Shown piece by piece: positions 34,445 through 42,960 of a DNA stretch of 44,935 bases. Location of the stretch: the NCBI RefSeq assembly GCF_017104645.1, contig NZ_JAAGPF010000021.1, forward strand, positions 1-44,935, in the 5' to 3' direction. Position 1 is the first letter of the stretch, and each line of letters starts with the position of its first letter. The notes below the pieces were generated by a model. The model was not told where the DNA came from. It saw only the letters and a program-made list of their open reading frames with translations, and made no database searches. A program made the translations under genes and the position numbers. Source of the DNA: Burkholderia sp. Ac-20379. Lineage in GTDB: Bacteria; Pseudomonadota; Gammaproteobacteria; Burkholderiales; Burkholderiaceae.

Positions 34445-35563
34445 TCAGTGTTGCTGACGATGCTGCGCGCGCGTCTTGCGCACCACCATCCAGCGCGGCA
34501 CGCGGAACCGCACGATGCTGACGTAGAGCCAGACGTACGTGAACGCGAACACCAGCACGAACGCGAACAGATGCACGGTGTGCCGCCAGAACAGCGTGGC
34601 CGGGATCACGGCGATCAGGCACAGCAGCCACAGATAGGGCGAGGTCAGCGAATTGCGGCGCGTCAGCTCGTGCGCGGCGCGCGTGCCCACGGCCCAGCGC
34701 ATCAGCCGCTTGTAGACGAGCATGTGCAGGTGCACGCCGTCGGGAATCCCGGGCGAGATGCCGCGCACGAACTTCTTCCGGTAGATCGAGAAGCAGGTTT
34801 CGAAGATCGGGTACATGAACAGCAGCACCGGATACCAGGCCGACACCTCGCGATGCCGCATCACGAGCAGGATCGACAGCTCGCCGAGCATGAAGCCGAT
34901 GAAGTACGCGCCGCCGTCGCCGAGGAAGATCAGGCCGGCCGGGAAGTTCCAGATGAAGAAGCCCATGATCGCGCCCATCATCAGCAGCGAGGCCGACAGC
35001 ACGACCGGCTCGGACACCTGGAACGACACGTAGGCGAGCGAGGCGAACATCATGAACGCGACCATCGAGGCCAGGCCGTTGAAGCCGTCGATGATGTTGA
35101 CGGCATTGGCGAGCGCGGCCACGGCCAGCACCGTGACGACGGCCGAAATCGCCGTGTAGCCGAGCAGGAAATCGAGCGGCGGCACGCTGATGCGCGTGAT
35201 CGCCACGCCCACCAGCGCGAACGCGATCGCGGCCGCCGCCATGGTGCAGAGCAGACGCGCGCGCGGCGACACCTTCTTGGTCAGATCCTCGATCAGCCCC
35301 GAGCCGAACGCCGGGATGCCGCAGGCGGCGAGGCCCGCGATGCTGCCGGCGATGGTGGGGTAGCGCATCGCGAGCGGCACGCAGCCGATCAGCAGGCCGG
35401 CGACGATACCGAGCCCGCCGACGCGCGGCACCGGATGCGCGTGGAATTTCTGCACGCCGGCCAGATCGTGATCGATCGAGAATTTTTCGTGCAGGTGCGC
35501 ATAGCGGATGATGAGCAGCGTGACGAGCAGGGAGGCGAGGAACGCGACGGCGAAACTGAGCAT
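34445..35563 (-). CDS. ogcA: initiating polyprenyl-phosphate glycosyltransferase (WecA-like), OgcA type
   Basis: The 372-residue PNPT-family membrane protein has about ten spans. Motifs are FHAHPVPRVGGLG, the acidic pair in LIEDLTKKVSPRAR, NIIDGFNGLAS, FLGDGGAYFIG and VHLHMLVYKRL. In Burkholderia a WecA-like protein next to galE, two glycosyltransferases and a flippase starts the lipid-linked trisaccharide used for O-linked protein glycosylation (ogc cluster). The gene order here matches. A TATAAT on the minus strand (35628-35623), 60 bases upstream, could give it its own promoter. It is distinct from WbiH at 31406, so two initiation enzymes coexist. Confidence 0.82.
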   Translation of the reverse strand: MLSFAVAFLASLLVTLLIIRYAHLHEKFSIDHDLAGVQKFHAHPVPRVGGLGIVAGLLIGCVPLAMRYPTIAGSIAGLAACGIPAFGSGLIEDLTKKVSPRARLLCTMAAAAIAFALVGVAITRISVPPLDFLLGYTAISAVVTVLAVAALANAVNIIDGFNGLASMVAFMMFASLAYVSFQVSEPVVLSASLLMMGAIMGFFIWNFPAGLIFLGDGGAYFIGFMLGELSILLVMRHREVSAWYPVLLFMYPIFETCFSIYRKKFVRGISPGIPDGVHLHMLVYKRLMRWAVGTRAAHELTRRNSLTSPYLWLLCLIAVIPATLFWRHTVHLFAFVLVFAFTYVWLYVSIVRFRVPRWMVVRKTRAQHRQQH

Positions 35564-35622
35564 GGACGGGCCGGGAAACGAGGCAGGGGCGAACCGGGGT
35601 TGGCCGGAATTCGAGCCAGCGG

Positions 35623-35628
35623 ATTATA
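35623..35628 (-). promoter_or_regulatory. candidate -10 element of ogcA
   Basis: The minus strand reads GGTATAATCC here, a consensus -10 located 60 bases upstream of the ogcA start and downstream of the galE terminator. No good -35 is seen. Confidence 0.4.
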
Positions 35629-35747
35629 CCGGAGCGCCGGGCGCCGCCGCGAGCGGGTTGCGGCTTGCGTTTTCCTTATACGACAAGGACTTGCGGGCGA
35701 TGGCGACAGTGGGGCCGGATGGCCGTCCGGGCGTGTTTCGTCCAATC

Positions 35748-35772
35748 AAAAGCCCCGCCGGAGCGGGGCTTT
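35748..35772 (-). terminator. terminator hairpin after galE
   Basis: On the minus strand AGCCCCGC, loop TCCG, and GCGGGGCT form an 8-bp stem followed by TTTGATT. On the plus strand the mirror also has TT. It lies 36 bases beyond the galE stop and would separate galE from ogcA. Confidence 0.75.
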
Positions 35773-35807
35773 CGACAGGCCGTTCGGGGCGGAACGCCAC
35801 CCGCCGA

Positions 35808-36830
35808 TCAGGCGAACCCGCGCGGGTTCCGTTCCTGCCAGCGCCAGTGATCGGTGCACATCCGCTCGATGCCGTACTCGGCCTGCCAGCCGATCAGCTC
35901 GGCGGCACGCGCCGGGTTCGCGTAGCACTCGCCGACGTCGCCGGGGCGGCGCGCGACGATCTCGTACGGCACCTTGCGGCCGCTCGCGGCCTCGAATGCC
36001 TTGATGATGTCGAGCACGCTGTAGCCGTGGCCGGTGCCGAGATTGACGACGAAGCTCGCGTCGCGCTGCTTCAGCGCGTCGAGCGCCTTCAGGTGGCCGC
36101 GCGCGAGATCGACCACGTGGATGTAGTCGCGCACGCCGGTGCCGTCGGGCGTCGGGTAGTCGTTGCCGAACACGCGCAGCTTCTCGAGCTTGCCGACGGC
36201 GACCTGCGCCACGTAAGGCATCAGGTTGTTCGGCAGGCCGGCCGGATCCTCGCCGATCAGGCCGCTTTCGTGCGCGCCGACCGGGTTGAAGTAGCGCAGC
36301 GTGGCGATGCGCCACGACGGATCGGACAGCTCGACGTCGCGCAGGATCTGCTCGGCGATCAGCTTGGTCTGGCCGTACGGGTTGGTGGCCGACAGCGGGA
36401 ACGATTCGTCGATCGGCGAGCGCTCGGGCACGCCGTACACGGTGGCCGACGAGCTGAACACGAAGTGCTTGACGTTGCGCGCGCGCATGACGCTCAGCAC
36501 GGCCAGCAGGCTGTCGAGGTTGTTGCGGTAGTACTCCACCGGCTTCGCGACCGATTCGCCCACCGCCTTCAGCGCGGCGAAGTGGATTGCGGCCGTGATC
36601 GGATGCGCGTCGAACACCTTGCCGAGCGCGGCTTCGTCGCAGGCGTCGATCTGGTGGAACGCGGGCGCGCGCCCGGCGATCTGCGCGATCCGTTCGACGG
36701 CCTCGCGCTTGCTGTTGACCAGGTTGTCGACGATCACGACGTCGTAGCCGCTGCCGAGCAGTTCGACGACCGTGTGCGAGCCGATGAAGCCCGCACCGCC
36801 CGTCACGAGGATCGTGCCCTTGTTGCTCAT
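35808..36830 (-). CDS. galE: UDP-glucose/UDP-GlcNAc 4-epimerase (GalE, OgcI type)
   Basis: The 340-residue SDR epimerase has GGAGFIGSHTVVELL, HFAALKAVGESV, SSSATVYG with the catalytic Ser, and YGQTK with Tyr and Lys, ending in RPGDVGECYANP. It interconverts UDP-Glc/UDP-Gal and possibly the N-acetyl forms. In the Burkholderia ogc cluster the epimerase (ogcI) supplies Gal and GalNAc donors for the protein-linked trisaccharide. It lies 14 bases after the upstream GT4 gene, so they are one transcript, and is followed by a terminator. Confidence 0.93.
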   Translation of the reverse strand: MSNKGTILVTGGAGFIGSHTVVELLGSGYDVVIVDNLVNSKREAVERIAQIAGRAPAFHQIDACDEAALGKVFDAHPITAAIHFAALKAVGESVAKPVEYYRNNLDSLLAVLSVMRARNVKHFVFSSSATVYGVPERSPIDESFPLSATNPYGQTKLIAEQILRDVELSDPSWRIATLRYFNPVGAHESGLIGEDPAGLPNNLMPYVAQVAVGKLEKLRVFGNDYPTPDGTGVRDYIHVVDLARGHLKALDALKQRDASFVVNLGTGHGYSVLDIIKAFEAASGRKVPYEIVARRPGDVGECYANPARAAELIGWQAEYGIERMCTDHWRWQERNPRGFA

Positions 36831-36844
36831 TGCGTTGCCCTCCC

Positions 36845-37981
36845 TCAGAGTGCCGTGCCGGTCAGGGCACGGATGGTTTCCCGATAACGATCGACGACAG
36901 CCGCTTCGTCGAATTCTCTCAATACTTTCTCGCGGCCGCGCTCGCCCATCGCGCGGCGCGCTTCGGCCGGCAAATCGAGCATGGCCGCCATTTTCTCGGC
37001 CAGGCTCGCGCTGTCGCGCGCCGTGCAGAGCAGGCCGGTTTCGCCGTCGGCCACCACGTCGCGGCAGCCCGGCACGTCGGTGGCGACGATCGGCCGGCCC
37101 ATCGCCGAGGCTTCCATCAGCGTGCGCGGCACGCCCTCGCGATACGAGGGCAGCACCACGCAATCGGCCGCCTCGATGTGCGGGCGCACGTCGTGCGCCT
37201 CGCCAAGATACTCGATCGCGCCGTCGCGCACCCATTCGTCGAGGTAGGTGCGCGACACGGCGCTCGGATTGTCCACGCCCACCGGGCCGAGCAGCGCGAA
37301 GCGCGCGTGCGGATAGCGCGGCTTCAGCGCGCGCGCGGCGTCGACATATTCGCGCACGCCCTTGTCCCACAGCAACCGGCCGATCAGCACGAACGTGTAA
37401 GTGTCGCGCTCGGGCAGCGGCACCGGCGCGAATTGCGCGATGTCCACGCCTTCGCCGTGCAGCAGCCGCGCCCGCTCGGGATGCGCGAGCAGGCGCTGCG
37501 CCTCGAAGGTGGCGAGGTCGTCGCGGTTCAGGAACCACACCTCGCGCGGAAAACGGAACGCGAACCGGTACAGCAGCTTGGCGATGCTCGCCGCGCGGCT
37601 TTCGCGGATGAACACGTAGCCGAGGCCGGTGGTCACCGCCACCGACGGCGTGCGCGCGAGCCACGCCGCGATCGAGCCGTAGATGTTCGGCTTGATCGTG
37701 TAATGGAACACCAGGTGCGGGCGGATCGCGCGGTAGTGACGCCGCATCGCGGCCAGCGTGCGCAGATCCTCGACCGGATCGGTGCCCTTCGAGGCGACCG
37801 GCAGCTCGACATAGCGGCAGCCCATCTGTTCGAGCGGCGCCACGGTGCGGTCGCGCGGCGCGAGCACCGTCACCTCGGCGCCGCTCGCCACGAGCATCCG
37901 GATCAGCCCTTGACGATAGGTATGGATCGCCCAGGCGGTATTGCAGACGAGAACGATGCGCAGCGCGGAAACGGAATTCAT
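36845..37981 (-). CDS. ogcB: GT4 glycosyltransferase, OgcB type
   Basis: The 378-residue GT-B enzyme resembles the PglA/WcaA-like group: VLVCNTAWAIHTYRQGLIRML, FHYTIKPNIYGSIAAWL, TGLGYVF, IGRLLWDKGVREYVDAA, and the donor-site PSYREGVPRTLMEASAMGRP with the EX7E motif. Such enzymes commonly add HexNAc to a lipid-linked sugar. Its position between galE and a GT2 gene matches ogcB of the O-glycosylation cluster; the symbol rests on gene order and family, not on a search. Confidence 0.8.
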   Translation of the reverse strand: MNSVSALRIVLVCNTAWAIHTYRQGLIRMLVASGAEVTVLAPRDRTVAPLEQMGCRYVELPVASKGTDPVEDLRTLAAMRRHYRAIRPHLVFHYTIKPNIYGSIAAWLARTPSVAVTTGLGYVFIRESRAASIAKLLYRFAFRFPREVWFLNRDDLATFEAQRLLAHPERARLLHGEGVDIAQFAPVPLPERDTYTFVLIGRLLWDKGVREYVDAARALKPRYPHARFALLGPVGVDNPSAVSRTYLDEWVRDGAIEYLGEAHDVRPHIEAADCVVLPSYREGVPRTLMEASAMGRPIVATDVPGCRDVVADGETGLLCTARDSASLAEKMAAMLDLPAEARRAMGERGREKVLREFDEAAVVDRYRETIRALTGTAL

Positions 37982-38015
37982 GTCGAAGCGATGAAAGGGG
38001 AACGGGGCGCGCGCA

Positions 38016-38843
38016 TCAGGCGGCGCGGCGCGAGGCGAACGAGCGCCGCTTGAGCGCCTGCAGCAGCGAATACGGCGTGACGAGGTGCAGCAGGTATTTC
38101 GCCAGGCCGCACCAGTCGTAAGGGTTGCGCACGTCGAAATAGCGGATTACGAGCGCCAGCGTCGATTGGATCTGCCGGCGCCGTTTGGTGGCGCTGATGC
38201 CGCCTTCGTTCAGTTCGTAATATAGGCCGAGTTCCGGCAGGTTCGCGCAATCGTAGCGTTCCATTAAGCGCAAAAAAATGTCGAGATCCTCGGCGGCCCG
38301 ATATTTGATGCGATAGTTGCCGACCTCCAGCACCCGCGCGATATCGAGCATCACCGACGGATGCACCAGCGGCGAACGCGCGAAACGCGTGCGGCGCAGC
38401 CGGGCCGGATCGGCCGGCGGCGTCAGCATGAACAGCGGGCGGCCGTCGCGCGAGATCACCTGGGTCCAGGCGCCGACGCAGGCCACGCGCGGGTTCGCCG
38501 CCAGGAACGCGCGCTGTTTGACGAGCCGCCGCGGCGCGGCCAGATCGCCCGCGTCGATGCGCGCCGCGTAGCGGAAGCCGCGCGCGGCCAGCGCTTCCAT
38601 GCCGGCGGCCAGCGCGCGCTCGATGCCGCCGTTCCGCGGCATGCGCAGCACCTCGATGCGCAGGCCCGCGTGCTCGCCCGGCGCGATGGGCGGCGTGCTG
38701 CCGTCGTCCACCACCAGCACGTGCACGGGCGCCGGCTCGTCGAACGAGGCGAGCGTGCGTTCGAGATCCGCGTGGCCGTTGTAGGCGGGAATCAGCACCG
38801 CGACGTCGTCGAGGGCGCCGGCGGGCGTGGGGGAGAGCGTCAT
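38016..38843 (-). CDS. ogcE: GT2 glycosyltransferase, OgcE type
   Basis: The 275-residue A-fold GT2 enzyme has VAVLIPAYNGHADLERTLAS, VLVVDDGSTPP, RNGGIERALAAGMEAL, ARIDAGDLAAPRRL with the DXD-like site, and AEDLDIFLRLMERY. It shares an ATGA overlap with the flippase upstream, so the two are translationally coupled. In the ogc cluster this position is held by ogcE, a candidate for adding one of the last two sugars of the trisaccharide. Confidence 0.8.
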   Translation of the reverse strand: MTLSPTPAGALDDVAVLIPAYNGHADLERTLASFDEPAPVHVLVVDDGSTPPIAPGEHAGLRIEVLRMPRNGGIERALAAGMEALAARGFRYAARIDAGDLAAPRRLVKQRAFLAANPRVACVGAWTQVISRDGRPLFMLTPPADPARLRRTRFARSPLVHPSVMLDIARVLEVGNYRIKYRAAEDLDIFLRLMERYDCANLPELGLYYELNEGGISATKRRRQIQSTLALVIRYFDVRNPYDWCGLAKYLLHLVTPYSLLQALKRRSFASRRAA

Positions 38844-40102
38844 GGGCGCAGTGTCTGGCGGATGTAGTGGAAATTGACCGAGGCGGCAGCGAGATAGCCG
38901 GCGGCCAGCCCGACGAGCGCGCCGTACAGGCCCAGCGCGGGAATCGCGACGGCATTGGCCGCGGCCGCCACGGCCAGCGCCAGCACCCATTTCGCGAGCA
39001 GCACGAATTTCGCCTGATATTTGAGCACGACGAGATTGCCGATCGCCTCGATGCCGGCCGGCACCGACAGCCACACGGCCCAGCGGAAGATCGACACCGA
39101 CTGCTCGAAGCCCGGCCCGAACACGCGACCGATGATCAGCGGCGCGAGCAGGTCGAGCACGGCCGCGCCGCCGATCATCAGCGCGCTGGTCATGGCGATC
39201 AGGCGCCACACGTTGCGGCGCAGTTGCGGCACGTCGGTCACGCGGTAGACGAAGGCCGGCGCGATGGTCTGCGCGAGCAGCAGCGCCAGCGTGATCCAGT
39301 TCTCGTTAAGTTGCTGCGCCGCGGCATAGCGGCCCAGTTCGGCGAACGACACCTGCTGCTGCAGCATCAGCCGGTCGAGCTTCAGGAACAGGTACATGCA
39401 GACCAGGCCGATCCAGAACACCGTGCCGGCCGAGGCGAAATGGCGGAACAGCGGGCCTTCGACGCGCCAGCCGAGCCGGCCGCCGTTGCGGCGCCGGTAG
39501 TAGAGCATCAGCGCCACCGCGATCGCGCCGGCTTCCAGCGCCCAGAGCCAGCCGTAGCTGGCCGGCGCGGCGGCGGCGCGCACCAGCAGCCAGACCAGCA
39601 GCGCCTTGCCGAGCGCGGCGAACATGCTGGCGATCAGTTGCGGCTTGCTGTACGTCATGCTCTGCAGCCAGGCGTTGACCACGCCGACGAACGGCTCGCG
39701 CAGCACCATCGTCACGGCCAGCCCGGCCAGCATCGCGCCCACCAGCGGATCGACGAGGCCGGCCGCGATGCCGCCCCAGGTCAGGCCGAGCGCCGCCACC
39801 GACACCGAAAAGCGCAGCGCGAACGCACTGCCGAGCACCGCGCCGAGCTGGGCCGGCGGGCGCTGGACGATGGTGGGCACGAGAATTTCGGCGCCGCACA
39901 CCCAGGTGAGCGGGGCGAGCACCAGCAGCAGCGTGTTCGCGTACTGCCATTTGCCGAACGCGTCGGGGCCGAGCGCGCGCGCCAGCAGGCCGCTGATCGC
40001 GATCGCGACGCCGATCTGGGTCAGGCGTTCGAGGCCGAGCCAGACGAGATTCCGGGCGGCCCGGGCGACATCGGGGTTCGCGATGCGCGAAAGCTTCAGC
40101 AT
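38840..40102 (-). CDS. ogcX: Wzx-type polysaccharide flippase, OgcX type
   Basis: The 420-residue product has about twelve hydrophobic segments and the MOP/Wzx layout: RNLVWLGLERLTQIGVAIAISGLLARALGPDAFGKWQYAN at the N-terminus is split over the first two spans, and RFGVFWIG-type SAGTVFWIGLVCMYLFLKLDRLML lies mid-protein. ATG 40102 gives a normal Wzx length; the frame runs 26 residues further. No Wzy polymerase or Wzz is present in the window, so it probably flips a short complete oligosaccharide, as expected for lipid-linked glycans used by the oligosaccharyltransferase PglL. Confidence 0.85.
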   Translation of the reverse strand: MLKLSRIANPDVARAARNLVWLGLERLTQIGVAIAISGLLARALGPDAFGKWQYANTLLLVLAPLTWVCGAEILVPTIVQRPPAQLGAVLGSAFALRFSVSVAALGLTWGGIAAGLVDPLVGAMLAGLAVTMVLREPFVGVVNAWLQSMTYSKPQLIASMFAALGKALLVWLLVRAAAAPASYGWLWALEAGAIAVALMLYYRRRNGGRLGWRVEGPLFRHFASAGTVFWIGLVCMYLFLKLDRLMLQQQVSFAELGRYAAAQQLNENWITLALLLAQTIAPAFVYRVTDVPQLRRNVWRLIAMTSALMIGGAAVLDLLAPLIIGRVFGPGFEQSVSIFRWAVWLSVPAGIEAIGNLVVLKYQAKFVLLAKWVLALAVAAAANAVAIPALGLYGALVGLAAGYLAAASVNFHYIRQTLRP

Positions 40103-40400
40103 GAAAAAATTCGAACGAAAATAGGGCCGACGCCGGCCCGGGCCGCCGTGCCGATTTTCTAATTTGCGGCGCTGAAACATCCACGCATTAGAATGGGCGG
40201 CTCGCGGTCGAAGCCCGGCCGCCCTTAAGCGGCCTGCCGCGCTGAGCGGCCGGGTCGAAACCAGCGATTATAAGTTGTCCGGGTTCCAACCCGACATTCA
40301 CGGGGAGCGTGCCACCGCCCGTTTGGGCGCCGGCGGCGCGCCGGTCAGGCCGGTGCGCGATGCGGAGCCAATTTTTCCAAGCACGACAGAGAGTGAATCG
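40103..40400 (+). promoter_or_regulatory. divergent region ogcX / manB with promoter and leader hairpin
   Basis: A TTGCGG (40164-40169) and TAGAAT (40189-40194) with 19-bp spacing form a possible manB promoter, giving a leader of about 200 bases. In that leader CCCGGCCGC (40214-40222) pairs with GCGGCCGGG (40246-40254). On the minus strand the AT-rich stretch at 40151-40165 may hold the ogcX promoter. No small gene is recognised. Confidence 0.4.
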
Positions 40401-41795
40401 ATGATTTCCCAATCCATTTTCAAGGCGTACGACATTCGCGGTGTGATCGGCAAGACGCTCGACGCGGCCACCGCCCGCTCCATCGGTCAGGCATTCGGCA
40501 GCGAAGTGCGCGCCCAGGGCGGCGACGCCGTGGTGGTGGCGCGCGACGGCCGCCTGTCGGGCCCGGAACTGATCGGCGCACTGTCGGACGGGCTGCGCGC
40601 GGCGGGCGTGGATGTGGTCGACGTCGGCATGGTGCCGACGCCGGTCGGTTACTTCGCGGCCAGCGTGCCGCTGCCGCTGGCCGGCGGCGAGCGCCGCGTC
40701 GATTCGTGCATCGTGGTGACGGGCAGCCACAACCCGCCCGACTACAACGGCTTCAAGATGGTCCTGCGCGGCGCGGCGATCTACGGCGAGCAGATCCAGG
40801 CGCTGTACCGCCGCATCGTCGACGGCAACTTCTCCGAAGGCAGCGGCAGCTTCGAGCAGCACGACGTGTCGGACGCCTACCTGCAGCGCATCGTCGGCGA
40901 CATCAAGCTCGCGCGCCCGCTGAAGATCGTCGTCGACGCCGGCAACGGCGTGGCCGGCGAACTGGCGCCGCGCCTGTTCAAGGCGCTCGGCTGCGAGCTG
41001 GTCGAGCTGTTCACCGAAATCGACGGCAACTTCCCGAACCACCACCCGGATCCGGCGCACCCGGAAAACCTCCAGGACGTGATCCGCGCGCTGAAGGAAA
41101 CCGATGCCGAGATCGGCTTCGCGTTCGACGGCGATGGCGACCGCCTCGGCGTCGTCACGAAAGACGGCCAGATCATCTACCCGGATCGCCAGATGATGCT
41201 GTTCGCCGAGGAAGTGCTGTCGCGCAACCCGGGCGCGCAGATCATCTACGACGTGAAGTGCACGCGCAACCTGGCGCAGTGGATCCGCGAGAAGGGCGGC
41301 GAGCCGCTGATGTGGAAAACGGGCCACTCGCTCGTGAAGGCCAAGCTGCGCGAAACCGGCGCACCGCTGGCCGGCGAGATGAGCGGCCACGTGTTCTTCA
41401 AGGATCGCTGGTACGGCTTCGACGACGGCCTCTACACCGGCGCGCGCCTGCTCGAGATCCTGGCCCGCGCGGCCGATCCGAGCGCGCTGCTCAACGGCCT
41501 GCCGAACGCGGAATCGACGCCCGAGCTGCAACTGAAGCTCGAGGAAGGCGAGAACGTCGAGCTGATCGAGAAGCTGCGCGCGAACGCCAAGTTCGACGGC
41601 GCGGATGAAATCGTCACGATCGACGGCCTGCGCGTCGAATACCCGGACGGCTTCGGCCTCGCGCGTTCGTCGAACACCACGCCGGTCGTGGTGCTGCGCT
41701 TCGAGGCGAACACCGCCGAAGCGCTCGCGCGCATCCAGGACGATTTCCGCCGTGCGCTGACGGCCGCCAAGCCCGACGCCAAGCTGCCGTTCTAA
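40401..41795 (+). CDS. manB: phosphomannomutase/phosphoglucomutase
   Basis: The 464-residue alpha-D-phosphohexomutase has the phosphoserine loop TGSHNPPDYNGFKM, the metal-binding DGDGDRLG in FAFDGDGDRLGVV, the sugar-binding GEMSGHVFF and a C-terminal phosphate-binding loop near RSSNTTPV. Enzymes of this AlgC-like group use both mannose and glucose phosphates, so it can feed GDP-mannose and also glucose-1-phosphate for dTDP-rhamnose. ATG 40401 follows AGAGAGTG. It lies between the O-glycosylation genes and the LPS core genes. Confidence 0.95.
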   Translation: MISQSIFKAYDIRGVIGKTLDAATARSIGQAFGSEVRAQGGDAVVVARDGRLSGPELIGALSDGLRAAGVDVVDVGMVPTPVGYFAASVPLPLAGGERRVDSCIVVTGSHNPPDYNGFKMVLRGAAIYGEQIQALYRRIVDGNFSEGSGSFEQHDVSDAYLQRIVGDIKLARPLKIVVDAGNGVAGELAPRLFKALGCELVELFTEIDGNFPNHHPDPAHPENLQDVIRALKETDAEIGFAFDGDGDRLGVVTKDGQIIYPDRQMMLFAEEVLSRNPGAQIIYDVKCTRNLAQWIREKGGEPLMWKTGHSLVKAKLRETGAPLAGEMSGHVFFKDRWYGFDDGLYTGARLLEILARAADPSALLNGLPNAESTPELQLKLEEGENVELIEKLRANAKFDGADEIVTIDGLRVEYPDGFGLARSSNTTPVVVLRFEANTAEALARIQDDFRRALTAAKPDAKLPF

Positions 41796-41808
41796 GCAGG
41801 CAGTGCCA

Positions 41809-41836
41809 CGGAGCGGCCCGCCATGCGGCCGCTCCG
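41809..41836 (+). terminator. hairpin after manB
   Basis: CGGAGCGGCC (41809-41818) pairs perfectly with GGCCGCTCCG (41827-41836) around eight bases. It begins 14 bases after the manB stop. It lacks a T-run. A TAAAAT (41907-41912) downstream may start a separate waaC transcript. Confidence 0.5.
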
Positions 41837-41954
41837 GTTCGTCCCTGGCTCGTCTTCCCGAATCTTCCCGCCGCATCCCGTTTACGGGATAAGCCCGCCG
41901 ACGCGATAAAATCGCGTCTTTGGGTCCTTGCCGGCCTGTCCCGGTTTTTTCAGC

Positions 41955-42950
41955 GTGCAAAAAATTCTGATCGTGCGCGTGTCGTCGCTCGGCGACGTCG
42001 TGCACAACATGCCGGTGATCGCCGACATCCACCGGCGCCATCCGGATGCGCAGATCGACTGGCTCGTCGAGGAAGGCTTCGTCGAGCTCGTGAAGCTCGT
42101 GCATGGCGTGCGCAACGTGTTGCCGTTCTCGCTGCGGCGCTGGCGCAAGTCGCTCGGCAGCGCGCAGACCTGGCGCGAGATCCGCGCCTTCCGCCGCCGG
42201 ATCGCCGGCGAACACTACGACCTCGTGATCGATTGCCAGGGCCTCATCAAGAGCGCCTGGGTGGCGAGCTGGGCGCGCGGCCCGCTGGTCGGGCTCGGCA
42301 ACCGCACCGACGGCGCCGGCTACGAATGGCCGGCGCGTTTCTTCTACCGCCGCCGCGTGCCTATCGCGCCGCGCACTCACGTGGTCGAGCGCACGCGCCA
42401 ACTGGTGGCGGCCGCGCTCGGCGATCCTGCGCCGGCGCCCGAGGACGAACTCGAGTTCGGCCTTGACACGCATCAGGCGGCGCGCGCGCTCGCCGCGGCC
42501 GATCTGAATCTTCCGGTACCCTACGTCGTCTTCGTCCACGCGACCTCCCGCGCCGACAAGCAATGGCCCGACGCCGCCTGGATCGAACTCGGCCAGACGC
42601 TGGTGCGGCGCGGTGCGTCGCTGGTGCTGCCGTGGGGCAGCGAAGCCGAGCGCGCAACCAGCGAGCGGCTCGCGGAGGCGTTCGGCGCGGCCGCGATCGT
42701 GCCGCCGAAGCTGTCGCTGCCGGCCGTGGTCGGGCTGATCGACGGCGCGGCGGCCACCGTGGGCGTGGATACGGGCCTCGTGCATATCGCAGCGGCGCTC
42801 AAGCGGCCCACCGTCGAACTGTACAATTTCGCGACCGCGTGGCGCACGGGCGGCTACTGGTCGCCGAACGTCGTCAATCTCGGCTCGGCCGGCGCGCCGC
42901 CCACCCTGTCTCAGGTGAAGGGCGCGCTCGCGTCGTTCGGCCTTCTGTAA
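41955..42950 (+). CDS. waaC: LPS heptosyltransferase I
   Basis: The 331-residue GT9 enzyme adds the first L,D-heptose to Kdo in the LPS inner core. The start is a GTG (41955), giving QKILIVRVSSLGDVVHNMPV after the initiator, the standard WaaC N-terminus. Other hallmarks are DLVIDCQGLIKSA, VFVHATSRADKQWPD, PWGSEAERATSERLA and VGVDTGLVHIAAAL. It is followed after ten bases by kdoO and then waaA, so the three form a core-assembly operon. Confidence 0.94.
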   Translation: MQKILIVRVSSLGDVVHNMPVIADIHRRHPDAQIDWLVEEGFVELVKLVHGVRNVLPFSLRRWRKSLGSAQTWREIRAFRRRIAGEHYDLVIDCQGLIKSAWVASWARGPLVGLGNRTDGAGYEWPARFFYRRRVPIAPRTHVVERTRQLVAAALGDPAPAPEDELEFGLDTHQAARALAAADLNLPVPYVVFVHATSRADKQWPDAAWIELGQTLVRRGASLVLPWGSEAERATSERLAEAFGAAAIVPPKLSLPAVVGLIDGAAATVGVDTGLVHIAAALKRPTVELYNFATAWRTGGYWSPNVVNLGSAGAPPTLSQVKGALASFGLL

Positions 42951-42960
42951 CGGTGCGATC

